This document shows, piece after piece, positions 9,501 through 18,173 of a stretch of DNA of 39,949 nt (position 1 is the first letter of the stretch; each line of letters starts with the position of its first letter). The translations under genes and the position numbers were made by a program. This DNA comes from Paenimyroides ummariense (lineage in GTDB: Bacteria; Bacteroidota; Bacteroidia; Flavobacteriales; Flavobacteriaceae): positions 1 through 39,949 of the forward strand of contig NZ_FOVI01000025.1 in NCBI RefSeq assembly GCF_900115115.1. The letters run 5' to 3'. A model generated the notes under the pieces. That model saw only the letters and a list, made by a program, of their open reading frames with translations. It had not been told where the DNA came from and made no database searches.

Positions 9501-12091
9501 GTACCGATATTAATATACCATGCCGAAGGTTTGTCAAAAAAGAAACCTGCCTGTATTTCGGCGTAAATTTTAATAATATCACCGGAGCTTTCAGGGAACC
9601 TGTAATCAGCTCCGAAGCCGAACTCCATCGAATTGTCGCCAATGATGAAAAAGGCGAAGAAGGGCGGATCATCGTCAAAGGTTACCCTGCTCGATAACAG
9701 CTTCATCCGCGCATCCACCATGATCATGGAAGGCAGCGAAAGCAGCAGCATCGCGTTGGCGGATATGACGTTACCCATTGTGGTGGTATCACCCAAAAGG
9801 GCACCTACACCCAGTGAAATAGGGTTGGAATATTCTTTGGTATTCTCCGGTCCGTTAAATTTATCAACACCTACACCCCGAACACGTGCCGAGTAATATT
9901 CGTACCACGTATTTTCGGAGGTCATGCCGATGGCTTCTTTTTCGGCTACATAGCGGTAGCCAAGCAGTCCCCGGAATCCGAAAATGGAAACGGGACCCAT
10001 CGCAATCGGGTTGGGCAGCTCAATAGCTGCATCGATAAGGAATGCAGGGTATTTAGGCGCAAGGCGCATATCTACCTTTCCGGTAATGCGTGGATTTTTG
10101 AGCTTCAGGCTCACGCCACCACGGTATTCCGGTGTAGTTCCCGGTTCAGGTATCGACAGCCAACCTTTGATAAGGACGGTCGGGTCACTTGAATTGGCAG
10201 GGATAACCAGATCGATATATATTGTCTGTATGTGCAAATAAGAATCCGGATGTTTACCTTCTGCTGCGTTATTATCGACGGTATAATAGAATTTAATCCC
10301 GTCGCCACGTGCATCCAGTCCTGCAATTCCTACATTCACACCGCCGTCAAAGCCGAAGTAATTGTACTTGCGCATTTTGCCGTCTTTCTGACGTTCGGTA
10401 GAACCGAAATGTATGGCAGTTACTGAAACCTGAACCGGACCTAAATTTAATTTTATCGGTTTTGGTAAGGTTAAGTTACCACCGTCTACTTTGAACTCTA
10501 TGCGTCCGTTGCTGTATATACGCAATGAGGAGATGCTGATACTTTGTCCTTCGAGGAAACTGCCCATCATGCCTAAAAATTCAACATCGCAGGAAGCACC
10601 GATAAAGAAATCACCGTCTTCACGTCCCAGTTCAACAGACTTCATGTGAAATCTGAAAATATCTCCGAAATCGATTGTTGGATATGGCGGAGTAGTAGAA
10701 GCGGTTAATTTAAAATCACCGTTTGATTCAAGGCTACCTGTTACATCTATTTCAGCAAGATCACCGTTCGGTTTTTTGAAATTCGGGATTTCCAATCTTG
10801 CACGGATATTGGAAGATACAATGTCATTTTGTTTGAACGTAATATCAAAAGAATTGAAACCTATTCTCCAGGTTCCAAAGTTTACCCACATAAAATCGTC
10901 AATGGTTGTAGGCGTACCGTTAACCGTTTCCAGCGCGATAGTTCCAGAAACACCCCCGGTTCCAATCAGCAGGTTATATCCCGCAATACGTATGGTACTG
11001 TTGTCTGCATTGTTGAACCATTGACGAGGCAGTGTAATAGCTGCATATTCGGCATAGACTCCCCGAAAGTTTTCAGGGCGTCCATCCAAAACAGCTTCAG
11101 GTATATTGGAATGCGCTTGTAGATCGACTTTCAGACCCTCAAATTCCGCAATTAGCCCTGTATTTGCGATCATTGAACGATTCAAGTTGAAATCAAAAGC
11201 TTTATAGAAATTAAAGCCACTCCACGAAGAATATTCCAAACGTCCCACATCAAAGCGTAGCACACTGAAATATCCGTCAGGCAGCGGTTCATCTATTTCC
11301 AAACCCGTCACCGGTTCATTGCCGGTGTAAACAGGAACCAGCCATTTACGTGGAAACTGAAGTCCAACACTCAATTCGCGCAGTGCTGCTATGAAATTAA
11401 GTTTGGTTGCTTCATTAAAGCTATTTTCTGCGTTGGCAAAATATTTTGAGAAAATGGTTTTGATTCTTGCAAGCGGATCACCTGATACATTGATAAGCAG
11501 ATCAAAAGTAACCTGTACCATATCATAATCCAATTCCATAATCTGATCGGATACATTTTCCACTTTGTCCCAAACAGAGTCATTCGTACCCGAAAGTACC
11601 GATACAGATTGCCCGTAAGTTGTGTTAAACTCGTTTGCAAAAGTATTGATGGCTGTATAGCCAGGATAAAATGCAGTAAGGACATCACTAAGCAACTGTC
11701 TTTCACTAACGTTTGCAAGGTTCAAAAATATCTTTAACACGGAAATGGCAGCACCATCAAACGTTGTATAGTCAAAGTCATATATATACTTTAATACCTG
11801 CCAGGAATAATTAAGGCTTACAGAAAATTCGGTAGTTCCCTGATTGGTAGGATTCAGTATAAGTTTCAGATCTTCTGCGATAGGTATATTAAGACCGATA
11901 GAGCCGGCGGTACTTAATGTTAATGTATAATAGCCATAAGAACCATCGAAACTTTGACTGGTAATAAGGTTATTTACATAAATATCATCTAAAAGATCTT
12001 CTATAGCATCGCGTATTCCCTCTAATTCATTGGGAATTTTCTCCAAAGGGAGTAGCTGGCTTAATGTTGGTTTCAATCCTTCGTTTGCCAT
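6533..12091 (-). CDS. 1852-aa giant beta-rich protein of the unknown operon
   Basis: The largest gene in the window, with no signal peptide (starts MANEGLKPTLSQLLPLEKIP). Residues about 1-480 are mixed. Residues about 480-1030 are long runs of amphipathic beta strands and Gly-rich turns (PIKLNLGPVQVSVTAIHFGS, FGFRGLLGYRY, ASLLAGLFSLKAYVMLSG). From memory this style is reminiscent of the DUF6603 family of very large proteins; that is unverified. Residues about 1030-1852 are a different, mostly beta region, with an IPT-like stretch near ISSFSPYQGVSKIVITTTGE. The segment near residue 940 (FVIIRITVSITLLLAV) is hydrophobic but alternates as a strand would. The start ATG lies in a leader that also occurs before the 59-aa fragment, a trace of the local duplication. 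Location and function are unknown. Confidence 0.75.
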   Translation of the reverse strand: MANEGLKPTLSQLLPLEKIPNELEGIRDAIEDLLDDIYVNNLITSQSFDGSYGYYTLTLSTAGSIGLNIPIAEDLKLILNPTNQGTTEFSVSLNYSWQVLKYIYDFDYTTFDGAAISVLKIFLNLANVSERQLLSDVLTAFYPGYTAINTFANEFNTTYGQSVSVLSGTNDSVWDKVENVSDQIMELDYDMVQVTFDLLINVSGDPLARIKTIFSKYFANAENSFNEATKLNFIAALRELSVGLQFPRKWLVPVYTGNEPVTGLEIDEPLPDGYFSVLRFDVGRLEYSSWSGFNFYKAFDFNLNRSMIANTGLIAEFEGLKVDLQAHSNIPEAVLDGRPENFRGVYAEYAAITLPRQWFNNADNSTIRIAGYNLLIGTGGVSGTIALETVNGTPTTIDDFMWVNFGTWRIGFNSFDITFKQNDIVSSNIRARLEIPNFKKPNGDLAEIDVTGSLESNGDFKLTASTTPPYPTIDFGDIFRFHMKSVELGREDGDFFIGASCDVEFLGMMGSFLEGQSISISSLRIYSNGRIEFKVDGGNLTLPKPIKLNLGPVQVSVTAIHFGSTERQKDGKMRKYNYFGFDGGVNVGIAGLDARGDGIKFYYTVDNNAAEGKHPDSYLHIQTIYIDLVIPANSSDPTVLIKGWLSIPEPGTTPEYRGGVSLKLKNPRITGKVDMRLAPKYPAFLIDAAIELPNPIAMGPVSIFGFRGLLGYRYVAEKEAIGMTSENTWYEYYSARVRGVGVDKFNGPENTKEYSNPISLGVGALLGDTTTMGNVISANAMLLLSLPSMIMVDARMKLLSSRVTFDDDPPFFAFFIIGDNSMEFGFGADYRFPESSGDIIKIYAEIQAGFFFDKPSAWYINIGTEERPISASLLAGLFSLKAYVMLSGKGIRAGARGEFRFERNIGPIGIKFLAYLELGGRISFERPQMGGYFETGLMADVNFVIIRITVSITLLLAVESPKPFMVYGKFAVSVSIKVLFVKLKVKGQIELKWEFNREVDRTPISPLSDIPSQLDSLVKGVSMLTGETFNLANLRLANGSINLDLAEIRKHVIPLDTYIDIKTNKGMIPSTSVKNMLGGVSNPPENSTDLIPPERIMKGIELRQVKHQYSIEEIQIMAYSPTAGWQPFNPFRSMYPTETDPMVDKIKAGQWQKKDKQYNAIRLLATTPFSYVEQGEPSWFTPEYYGVGATTLFCQAPMKVEHISHFLDKPLGTLYYGSQTNFFQNMEASYQVFGDTTYNINSSGAIVPVGEYGEVTGQSNPHGYDQSLAFSQSVPLIIMLSGPSVEVHLKLTTFNNGLKIEFFRSVVDTNSSFVKYELVQTRMVSSFQAQNPIISSFSPYQGVSKIVITTTGENFTGINLFHEVKWVTVEDYDYNINIPSQQYITEDAQAAAHAVNNYLPPIWRPDTSYYVSLLLKDSVDNGENEAFYEYAYGFHTPGPVGFFHTDEYSPYGPLTHNESDEYPHASLRSYIDYDRSYPNANGDLVSAKPMFYNDTQTGVNLFFKIRYIEKMLNGWEAYGVFPELGGTMKIIIKDPVEDIDIVNPPNLETTEQSIDLSPLPIPQTIESWMIDLNPLISPVEKQWFNMLPNGCIAVTEPLEPLSYYRKIETRRLKPQKLYTVQIMNFFWGTANINPEEITPEIKDQYARIIHEYVFQTSRYRNFEDQVKSYYMYADDGVTVEQEAVYTIERELDATILAAARSTIEGTPDTTSQSLETQFLDPFDRIAEGLFALPMLQKAVRTEINRIVDANKGIVQALLVRNPEPFNNPRFPLEVITGTSSQKGMIEVLFPDQVGADANYRVLYSKDYSNALIMHTAGAITAATLHFNFVYRTWNGTDYVIVEEQQLINVSIN

Positions 12092-13390
12092 AACTCTTAT
12101 TTTTTAACTATCGTAATATTCTAAATCTCTCTGTGCAATCGCTGTTGGCTCGCTTTCTTCTGGTCTACCTTCCATGTATATATAGCACTTCACCCAGTTG
12201 TTGTATTTGTCGTATTCGTATTTATAATAAATAGACTCCCGTAAAACAATAGAACTTGCGCCTAAATATTGGTTAGGATAACTTCTTACAAACTTTTTTT
12301 CGATAATGTCGCCATTCTCATTATGATAAAAAATCATTGTAGGTGTTACGTGTTCCACACCCCTCATAGACGATTTTATATAACGGGTGCGCTCTTTTAC
12401 ATAATCCTTTTCGGGATGATACGCATATTTTTCAAACGCCAAAGTATCTTTACATCCGTAGTAAGTCACCTGGCTCATACGGTCTTTAAAGTCGTATTCA
12501 TAAGCAATATGCAGATCAGGGCAAAAGCCTGTTTCAGTATCTAAAAAAAAGAAAGGTATCGGATCTTTTTGTTTAGTTCTTATATTAAGCTGCTTAACAT
12601 TATTGTGGTTATCATAAATATATTCCGTTTCAGTAAAAGGTAAAGCTGCTCTTCCATAATTTATTTCCTTTAATATTCTACCATTCTGATCAATGATGTA
12701 ATCATATTTATATTTAAGTGTGTCAGAACCGTAACCATGGTCATATGGTTTTTCGGTATTAGGCTTTACTAAAATATCGTAATCATTAACCGGATATATC
12801 TGTCGTTTTTTTAATTTAATTTTACTTTTTTCTGCCCAATCTGTTTCGTTATAAATATAAGTTGATGCTGTTCTATAATTGAAATCTGATTTACCAAAAT
12901 AAGAACCGTTCAAATTACTTATGACGTGCTTTTTTAATCTTCCCTCTTGATCAAATTCGTTATAAATTCCACTTCCTAAAGCTTTTCTGTTCTGTAACAT
13001 GATACTATGTCTTGCATAGGATTGAATCGTCTTACTTTGTGAAACCGCAAAAGGAACTGGGTCTATTACATAGGTATAATAATAGTATGCAGATTTGACA
13101 GGACCGTGATAATTGTTTATATATGCCGATGAACGCTTATAGTCCAACATTGCATCTTCAGCAAATACTTGTGAGTAGGCAATTTGCCCAAACATTAGTA
13201 ATAATAATATGTATTTAATTTTGTTTAACATTTTTATTCTTTTACAATATCAAATAAGGTTCGTACCGGTATTTTTTTTCCTGCACTTGGTTTAGCAAGC
13301 AGGGCATCCAACTGTGTAAAAATGGCTCGTAAGGGGTCATTTATTCCCAGATCGGTTAACTGCCCGTCTTTATAAAGTTCTGCATCGTAC
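12089..13390 (-). repeat. segmental duplication, copy 2
   Basis: About 1.3 kb spanning the leader of the 1852-aa gene, the 375-aa gene and the 3' end of the upstream split gene is repeated next door at 13411-14693. The ends can be read directly: both copies begin with the same CATAACTCTTATTTTTTAAC on the plus strand, and similarity ends after GTTCTGC(A/G)TCGTA. The outer thirds are almost identical while the middle of the gene has diverged. Confidence 0.85.
12104..13231 (-). CDS. secreted YD-repeat-like protein, paralogue 2
   Basis: This 375-aa protein has a signal peptide, MLNKIKYILLLLMFGQIAYS, with cleavage likely before QVFAED. The mature part is full of Tyr/Asp strand motifs such as KYDYIIDQNGRILKEINYG, TEYIYDNHNNVKQL, AYEYDFKDRMSQVTYYG and YKYEYDKYNNWVKCYIY. 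These resemble YD/RHS-type repeats (x-Y-x-Y-D-x-x-G/N-R), known from wall-associated and toxin-associated proteins, but the protein is short and has no RHS core or toxin domain. Four or so such units are seen. It is a near duplicate of the 369-aa protein at 13426-14535: the first 50 and last 140 residues are almost identical, while the middle differs. It lies 2 bases after the 59-aa fragment and 12 before the 1852-aa gene. Function unknown. Confidence 0.75.
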   Translation of the reverse strand: MLNKIKYILLLLMFGQIAYSQVFAEDAMLDYKRSSAYINNYHGPVKSAYYYYTYVIDPVPFAVSQSKTIQSYARHSIMLQNRKALGSGIYNEFDQEGRLKKHVISNLNGSYFGKSDFNYRTASTYIYNETDWAEKSKIKLKKRQIYPVNDYDILVKPNTEKPYDHGYGSDTLKYKYDYIIDQNGRILKEINYGRAALPFTETEYIYDNHNNVKQLNIRTKQKDPIPFFFLDTETGFCPDLHIAYEYDFKDRMSQVTYYGCKDTLAFEKYAYHPEKDYVKERTRYIKSSMRGVEHVTPTMIFYHNENGDIIEKKFVRSYPNQYLGASSIVLRESIYYKYEYDKYNNWVKCYIYMEGRPEESEPTAIAQRDLEYYDS

Positions 13391-13413
13391 ATCATATACT
13401 CCTTATTTTCCAT
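13234..13413 (-). pseudogene. duplicated 3' end of the split gene (59 codons)
   Basis: An open frame of 59 codons starts at the ATG at 13413 with MENKEYMM and continues with YDAELYKDGQLTDLGINDPL, then runs to a stop. From the ninth residue on it matches the C-terminus of the 604-aa frame at 14538-16352 with only a few changes (T to A twice and a final D to E). It is therefore the 3' tail of that gene carried along by the 1.3-kb duplication and given a new start. The start sits in the same leader sequence as the start of the 1852-aa gene, so it may still be translated. I regard it as a relic rather than a functional gene. Confidence 0.75.
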
Positions 13414-14693
13414 AACTCTTATTTTTTAACTATCGTAATATTCTAAATCTCTCTGTGCAATCGCTGTTGGTTTGCTTTCTTCTGGTCTACCTTCCATGTA
13501 TATATAGCACTTCACCCAGTTGTTATATTTGTCGTATTCGTATTTATAATAAATAGATTCCCGTAAAGCAATATACCTTGCACCTAAATATTGCTTAGGA
13601 TAGCTTCTTACAAACTTTTTTTCGATAATGTCGCCATTCTCATTATGATAAAAAATCATCGTTGGTGTTACGTGTTCTACGCCACGCATAGACGATTTTA
13701 TATAGCGGGTGCGCTGAGTTACGTACTCCTTGTTGGGATGATACACATATTTTTCAAACGCCAATGTATCTTTACATCCATAGTACGTTACTTGGGTCAT
13801 CCGGTCTTTATTGTCGTACTCATAAGCAATATGCAGATCAGGACAGAAACCTGATTCGGTATCTAAAAAATGAAAAGGAATAGGATCTGTTTGTTTAGTT
13901 CTAATATTTAGCCGCTTAATATTATTGTTGTCATCATAGAGATATTCTGTTTCTGTAAATGCCACATCTGATGTTCCGTAATTAATTTCCTTTAATATTC
14001 GACCATTATCATCGATAGTATAATCGTATTTATAATATAATATATCAGGACTACCTCCGTATTGTAAATTATGATTAGGTTTTACCAAAAAATCATAATC
14101 ATTTACAGGATACATTTGCTGTTTTTTCAGTTTTAATTTATTCTTTGCTTTCCAATCTCCTTCGTCATAATTATAGATTGAAGATGTTTTATAATTTGGA
14201 TCAGATTTCCCAAAATAAGATTTGTCTATATCCATTCGCACACTTTCTTTTAATCTTCCGTCTTCATCAAAATGATTATAAAAACCACTTCCTAAAGCTA
14301 TTCTGTTCTGTAACATAATACTGTTTCGAGCATTAATAGAACTTGACGTCGCAAATGGAATTGAATCAATTACATATGTATAGTATCGATAGACGGATTT
14401 GATTGGACCATGATAGTTATTTATATAAGCTGATGAACGCTTATAGTTCAACATCGCATCTTCAGCAAATACTTGTGAGTACGTAATTTGGCCCAACATT
14501 AGTAATAATAATATGTATTTAATTTCTTTTAACATGTTTAGTCTTTTACAATATCAAATAAGGTTCGCACCGGTATTTTTTTTCCTGCACTTGGTTTAGC
14601 AAGCAAGGTGTCTAACTGTGTAAAAATGGTTCGTAAAGGGTCATTTATTCCCAGATCGGTTAACTGCCCGTCTTTATAAAGTTCTGCGTCGTA
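13411..14693 (-). repeat. segmental duplication, copy 1
   Basis: The partner of the copy at 12089-13390. It contains the 369-aa gene and the genuine 3' end of the split gene. At its upstream edge the split gene continues (GTAAATTAAC on the plus strand), while copy 2 breaks off into unrelated sequence, so this copy is probably the parental arrangement. Confidence 0.85.
13426..14535 (-). CDS. secreted YD-repeat-like protein, paralogue 1
   Basis: This 369-aa paralogue of the 375-aa protein starts with the signal peptide MLKEIKYILLLLMLGQITYS. The same Tyr/Asp units occur in order, for example KYDYTIDDNGRILKEINYG, TEYLYDDNNNIKRL, AYEYDNKDRMTQVTYYG and YKYEYDKYNNWVKCYIY. Several Cys are shared with the paralogue (GFCPDLH, YYGCKDT, VKCYIY). 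The start lies 2 bases after the split gene stops, so the pair is probably coupled. Retention of two secreted copies inside an operon of non-secreted giants suggests dosage or divergence of specificity, but the function is unknown. Confidence 0.75.
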   Translation of the reverse strand: MLKEIKYILLLLMLGQITYSQVFAEDAMLNYKRSSAYINNYHGPIKSVYRYYTYVIDSIPFATSSSINARNSIMLQNRIALGSGFYNHFDEDGRLKESVRMDIDKSYFGKSDPNYKTSSIYNYDEGDWKAKNKLKLKKQQMYPVNDYDFLVKPNHNLQYGGSPDILYYKYDYTIDDNGRILKEINYGTSDVAFTETEYLYDDNNNIKRLNIRTKQTDPIPFHFLDTESGFCPDLHIAYEYDNKDRMTQVTYYGCKDTLAFEKYVYHPNKEYVTQRTRYIKSSMRGVEHVTPTMIFYHNENGDIIEKKFVRSYPKQYLGARYIALRESIYYKYEYDKYNNWVKCYIYMEGRPEESKPTAIAQRDLEYYDS

Positions 14694-16352
14694 AATTAAC
14701 TGCGCATAACCGCCTAAGCCAAGATGCGCGGTTCCAATGGCAGCACCTGCTTTTAAGCTTGCGCCACCACTTACACCCAGTAAGCCTTCTATTTTTATTT
14801 CAAGCCCCATTATATCGGTTAGCAGTGTAAAATAATTTATGAAATCATTTATACCTATATCTTTTGTATCGTAATCTGATTTGGGTGTAATCTCCTGCAT
14901 AAAATCATCAAACGATGGCGGATTTTGCAAAAAACGCCCCAAGGCATCTAAGAAATCTTCTGGAGGGTCGTTCTCGGCTAATCGGTCATCAATATAACCG
15001 TTCAATCCTTTAAAAGATACAGTACCACTACCTGATGGATAAGAATTATTTACGGCAAATAAATAGTCATAGAATGTTTTACGCGAATTATTGCTTTCGG
15101 CTTTTTGACGTGCTTTTACCTGTGATTCTATTTCTGAACGCTTTTTAAATAACGTACCTTCAAACGCATTTCTTTGTGCTTGATTTTCTAAAACTGTATG
15201 CCTGTAGTACAACTTCTTTAAATAAAACTCTAAAATGGAAAGCAGCGATGAGAAAGGTACCTCAATTTTAATACCCAGTGCCACTGCAGTATCTAAAAGC
15301 TGCATTGGTTGAGATATTTTACCGAAAAACTCAACCAGCATGACTGTTTCATTATCGGTACCTGCTGCCGTTTTAAATGTTTCTACTGTTTTCTTGGTGT
15401 ATTTTTGGTTTGCGCTGTGTTTCGCTTTTTGTGCCTTTGCTCTGGCATATTCAGAATCTTTTTTGAATAAGCCAACTTTCTTTTGATACACGAAGCCCAA
15501 AAGCAGCTTTTTAATATTTGTGAAGCTGAACTCGTAGTTAGTACCCTGCGTATAAATTTTATATATTTCAACCAGACTTAATTTCAGTTTTGCTTCGGTA
15601 CCGGCAGCGGCTAAATCTTCTATATCGCCTGAAAACATACCCAAATGGGTATAGGCTTTAATAGTCATTACACCGCTTTGGTTATTTATAAATTGCAGCG
15701 AACCATCTGTGTTTTCCACGATGTCCGTTGTACCTTCCTGAACTCTTACATCGGCAACTGTTACATTGCTCACATTTGTATTGCGGATCATTTCTACCTC
15801 ATGTGTAAGTAGTACACCTCGGTCAAAGTTTATGGCGTTGAAAAATTCTCCAACAAATGGTAAAGAATTCAAAAACAATCTTTGCAAAAATGTACCAAGT
15901 AAACCGACTGATAAGGTACTTCTTGTATACATCTTAACTTCGATCTTGCTTCTGCTAAACATCCGGGCATCCAGTTCGGGTACTTTAGGATTGTTTTCGT
16001 ATTCATGCTCAAACTTAAAACAGATCCCTGAATTGCGTTCTTGTGTAACCATAGCACCCATTCCCGGGATAAGGTTTAAGAGATTGTCAATATCTCCGTA
16101 GCTTTTAGAAGCATTCATCTCAGTATCATCTTGTCCGGAATTGATTTTTACATTACCGTCTCCGTTTGCATTGGGAGTTGCAAGCCCTAATGCTGCCCTG
16201 CCCCAAAGTGATGTAGACCGGCTGAGTTTTATCTCGCCTTTGGTCATATACTGGCGGGGTTCCAGGTTCATGACGTTAAAAAACTTGAGTATACTTGCAG
16301 TCAGGTCTGTTGCTACAGGACCTAAAAACGCCATCATTCCGGCAACAAGCAT
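14538..16352 (-). CDS. 3' half of a split ~1207-aa gene
   Basis: This 604-codon frame opens at an internal ATG at 16352 (MLVAGMMAFLGPVATDLTAS), but the same frame is open for 39 more codons upstream to 16469 with sensible protein (SGVGKKKRTLGVDLGAG, then VESLIGLELETTYEF). There it meets the 566-aa frame at a run of seven T. I read the two as one gene with a -1 shift, giving about 1207 aa. This half has a beta-rich start, a Lys/Gln/Ala-rich probable coiled coil in the middle (KKDSEYARAKAQKAKHSANQ onward), and a Gly-rich end (GVSGGASLKAGAAIGTAHLG). The C-terminus is duplicated at 13234-13413. If translated alone from 16352 it would lack the N-terminal domains. Function unknown. Confidence 0.7.
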   Translation of the reverse strand: MLVAGMMAFLGPVATDLTASILKFFNVMNLEPRQYMTKGEIKLSRSTSLWGRAALGLATPNANGDGNVKINSGQDDTEMNASKSYGDIDNLLNLIPGMGAMVTQERNSGICFKFEHEYENNPKVPELDARMFSRSKIEVKMYTRSTLSVGLLGTFLQRLFLNSLPFVGEFFNAINFDRGVLLTHEVEMIRNTNVSNVTVADVRVQEGTTDIVENTDGSLQFINNQSGVMTIKAYTHLGMFSGDIEDLAAAGTEAKLKLSLVEIYKIYTQGTNYEFSFTNIKKLLLGFVYQKKVGLFKKDSEYARAKAQKAKHSANQKYTKKTVETFKTAAGTDNETVMLVEFFGKISQPMQLLDTAVALGIKIEVPFSSLLSILEFYLKKLYYRHTVLENQAQRNAFEGTLFKKRSEIESQVKARQKAESNNSRKTFYDYLFAVNNSYPSGSGTVSFKGLNGYIDDRLAENDPPEDFLDALGRFLQNPPSFDDFMQEITPKSDYDTKDIGINDFINYFTLLTDIMGLEIKIEGLLGVSGGASLKAGAAIGTAHLGLGGYAQLIYDAELYKDGQLTDLGINDPLRTIFTQLDTLLAKPSAGKKIPVRTLFDIVKD

Positions 16353-16459
16353 GGTTTCGTCAGGTCGTAGTGGAAACTCATAAGTTGTCTCTAATTCCAG
16401 CCCGATAAGGCTTTCTACCCCTGCACCAAGATCTACACCTAACGTTCTTTTTTTCTTAC

Positions 16460-18160
16460 CTACACCTGAAAAAAAGCTGCATTGACACCAACTGCGACAT
16501 CTCCGCCAACTTTTAAACTGCCTTTTTCAGCAAAACAAATGGTGATTTCATCCTGCTGCGTTACTTTTCTCCAAAGACGTCGTTCCGTACTACCATTTGT
16601 TGCAACAGGTATTCCCCATGTTACTTCTAAATCAAGCTGTAATTTTCCGCCTGATCCACGAGGCCAGTATTCTTTGAGGAAATCTTTTAGGAATGCCAAA
16701 CCTGTAATAAAGAAATCCGCTGCTTCGTTATAAACGGCAATCGCCTCGGTCTTTACGATCTGTGCAACGCCCGTTAGGGTATTAAGTGCGCTTTCTAACG
16801 TACTGATCACTCCTGTAAGTGCAGATCCCACCACCTGAACCATTTTACCCGCAACGGGTTCAAGCATTTCTCCGTGGCGATAGTTTAGTAAATTATAAAT
16901 AGAATCGACATACTGCCGTTTAGGTATTACGATCTTCTTACCCGCATCGGGTGTAAAATTCAGACAATTGCCCACACCATCAAAATTTAATTTGGCTGAT
17001 GGTCTTACCAATTCCATATGTTTCAGAAAGCGGTAGTAATTTGGCAACGCTGTGTTTGCATCAGAGGGGTTATAATTATTGTTGTAAATATTGTAATCTT
17101 CAAGCTCATCAACATTATACCGGCTATAACTGTTTGCCATTTTCATTCCCCAGCTTTGCACGTTCCCATCTATTTCTTCGGTATTGGAATAGTATAAAAA
17201 GTTTAAATAAAACTGAAACCGTGCATCTTCCGATCTGTTTGCTACAGGAAAAGGTGTTCTGTTTGGAAAGGTAAATATCGTACTGCCATCCACGGGACTA
17301 ATTATTGATTCGGGTCCTGTGTTATAATATTTTTTCAGCACAATATCGGCGAAACTCTCGCCGGCAGAAACTTCATAGGTTTCACCCATATCTTCAAACT
17401 CAGATTTAGGTGTTGTTTCAATAAAATTCTCTAAATCGTTTGTTATTTTTTGCGGATTGTCTTTCGTTTCAACTGCTATATTTGTGTTGAGTGGAAGACT
17501 GAAGTTGCTGTATAATTGTTTTCCTTCAATAGCTTGGTTGTTTTTCTCAATATTTGACCTCGTTGATGGCGAGGGAAAAACGGCTCCTTTATCTATTTCT
17601 ATTATTATTTGCCCTCGTGGTAATTGTTCTGTATCCGTTGGAATAACATCATTATTTTCCTGCAAAACGTTAGTAATAGTATATGTATTTGTACCTTCAT
17701 TATACTTATCAAAATAGCTTATTTCAACGTTGGTATTTTTTCCAATTACATCTTTAGTATAGAGATTTCTGACAACTTCAAAAAGTTTTTGATCGAGAGC
17801 AAGTACTGTCTCTACATCCACGATTCCTGAAGGACTTAAGCCAACCCATGTTTGGACTAATTTCACATTGTTTTCTACTGCTTCATTAAAGTTAGTAGAT
17901 TGGCTATTCACGTTTGTAAATTCAGGTGCGTCTTGGACGTATGTTATTTTTAGTATCTTAAAGGCAATAATAATCGTTCTGACACTTTCGTGATCAGCTC
18001 CCTTTCTTAGTGGTGCTACTTTATTTGGATTTTCCACAAGTGCGGATAAATACTTGTCGCTCCTTAACAAATTGGAAGAGAGCTTGCCTCTTTGCTTATT
18101 ACCATCTTCAGAAGCAATGGGTATATTCTGAATAGCATCGTTTGATATATATATCGCCAT
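16460..18160 (-). CDS. 5' half of the split gene: peptidoglycan-binding-like and LysM-like protein
   Basis: This 566-aa frame starts MAIYISNDAIQNIPIA with no signal peptide. Residues about 49-126 look like a peptidoglycan-binding_1 fold (LRKGADHESVRTIIIAFKIL, then VKLVQTWVGLSPSGIVDVET). Residues from about 261 (TYEVSAGESFADIVLKKYY) look like the start of a LysM-type domain, and GKKIVIPKRQ near residue 407 looks like its closing strand, which implies a large insert. Such domains are also used in phage tails and contractile injection systems. The frame ends VNAAFFQV-stop two codons after a run of seven T; a -1 shift there joins it to the next frame. It starts 13 bases after the 685-aa gene stops. 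Confidence 0.7.
   Translation of the reverse strand: MAIYISNDAIQNIPIASEDGNKQRGKLSSNLLRSDKYLSALVENPNKVAPLRKGADHESVRTIIIAFKILKITYVQDAPEFTNVNSQSTNFNEAVENNVKLVQTWVGLSPSGIVDVETVLALDQKLFEVVRNLYTKDVIGKNTNVEISYFDKYNEGTNTYTITNVLQENNDVIPTDTEQLPRGQIIIEIDKGAVFPSPSTRSNIEKNNQAIEGKQLYSNFSLPLNTNIAVETKDNPQKITNDLENFIETTPKSEFEDMGETYEVSAGESFADIVLKKYYNTGPESIISPVDGSTIFTFPNRTPFPVANRSEDARFQFYLNFLYYSNTEEIDGNVQSWGMKMANSYSRYNVDELEDYNIYNNNYNPSDANTALPNYYRFLKHMELVRPSAKLNFDGVGNCLNFTPDAGKKIVIPKRQYVDSIYNLLNYRHGEMLEPVAGKMVQVVGSALTGVISTLESALNTLTGVAQIVKTEAIAVYNEAADFFITGLAFLKDFLKEYWPRGSGGKLQLDLEVTWGIPVATNGSTERRLWRKVTQQDEITICFAEKGSLKVGGDVAVGVNAAFFQV
16469..16475 (-). other. seven-T slippery site, apparent -1 frameshift
   Basis: On the minus strand the codons read GCT TTT TTT CAG GTG TAG. 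The heptamer T TTT TTT is a textbook -1 slippery sequence (X XXY YYZ). Re-reading one T gives TTT TCA GGT GTA GGT and opens the downstream frame for 643 more codons. A run of seven A lies about 15 bases further on. A lost T in this strain or in the assembly would look the same. Confidence 0.7.
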
Positions 18161-18173
18161 AACCTAAATCATT

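Noticed and set aside
12104..14535. RHS-type polymorphic toxins
   Set aside because: The YD-like units are present, but the proteins are short, lack the RHS core box and have no variable toxin tip; both copies end in the same sequence.
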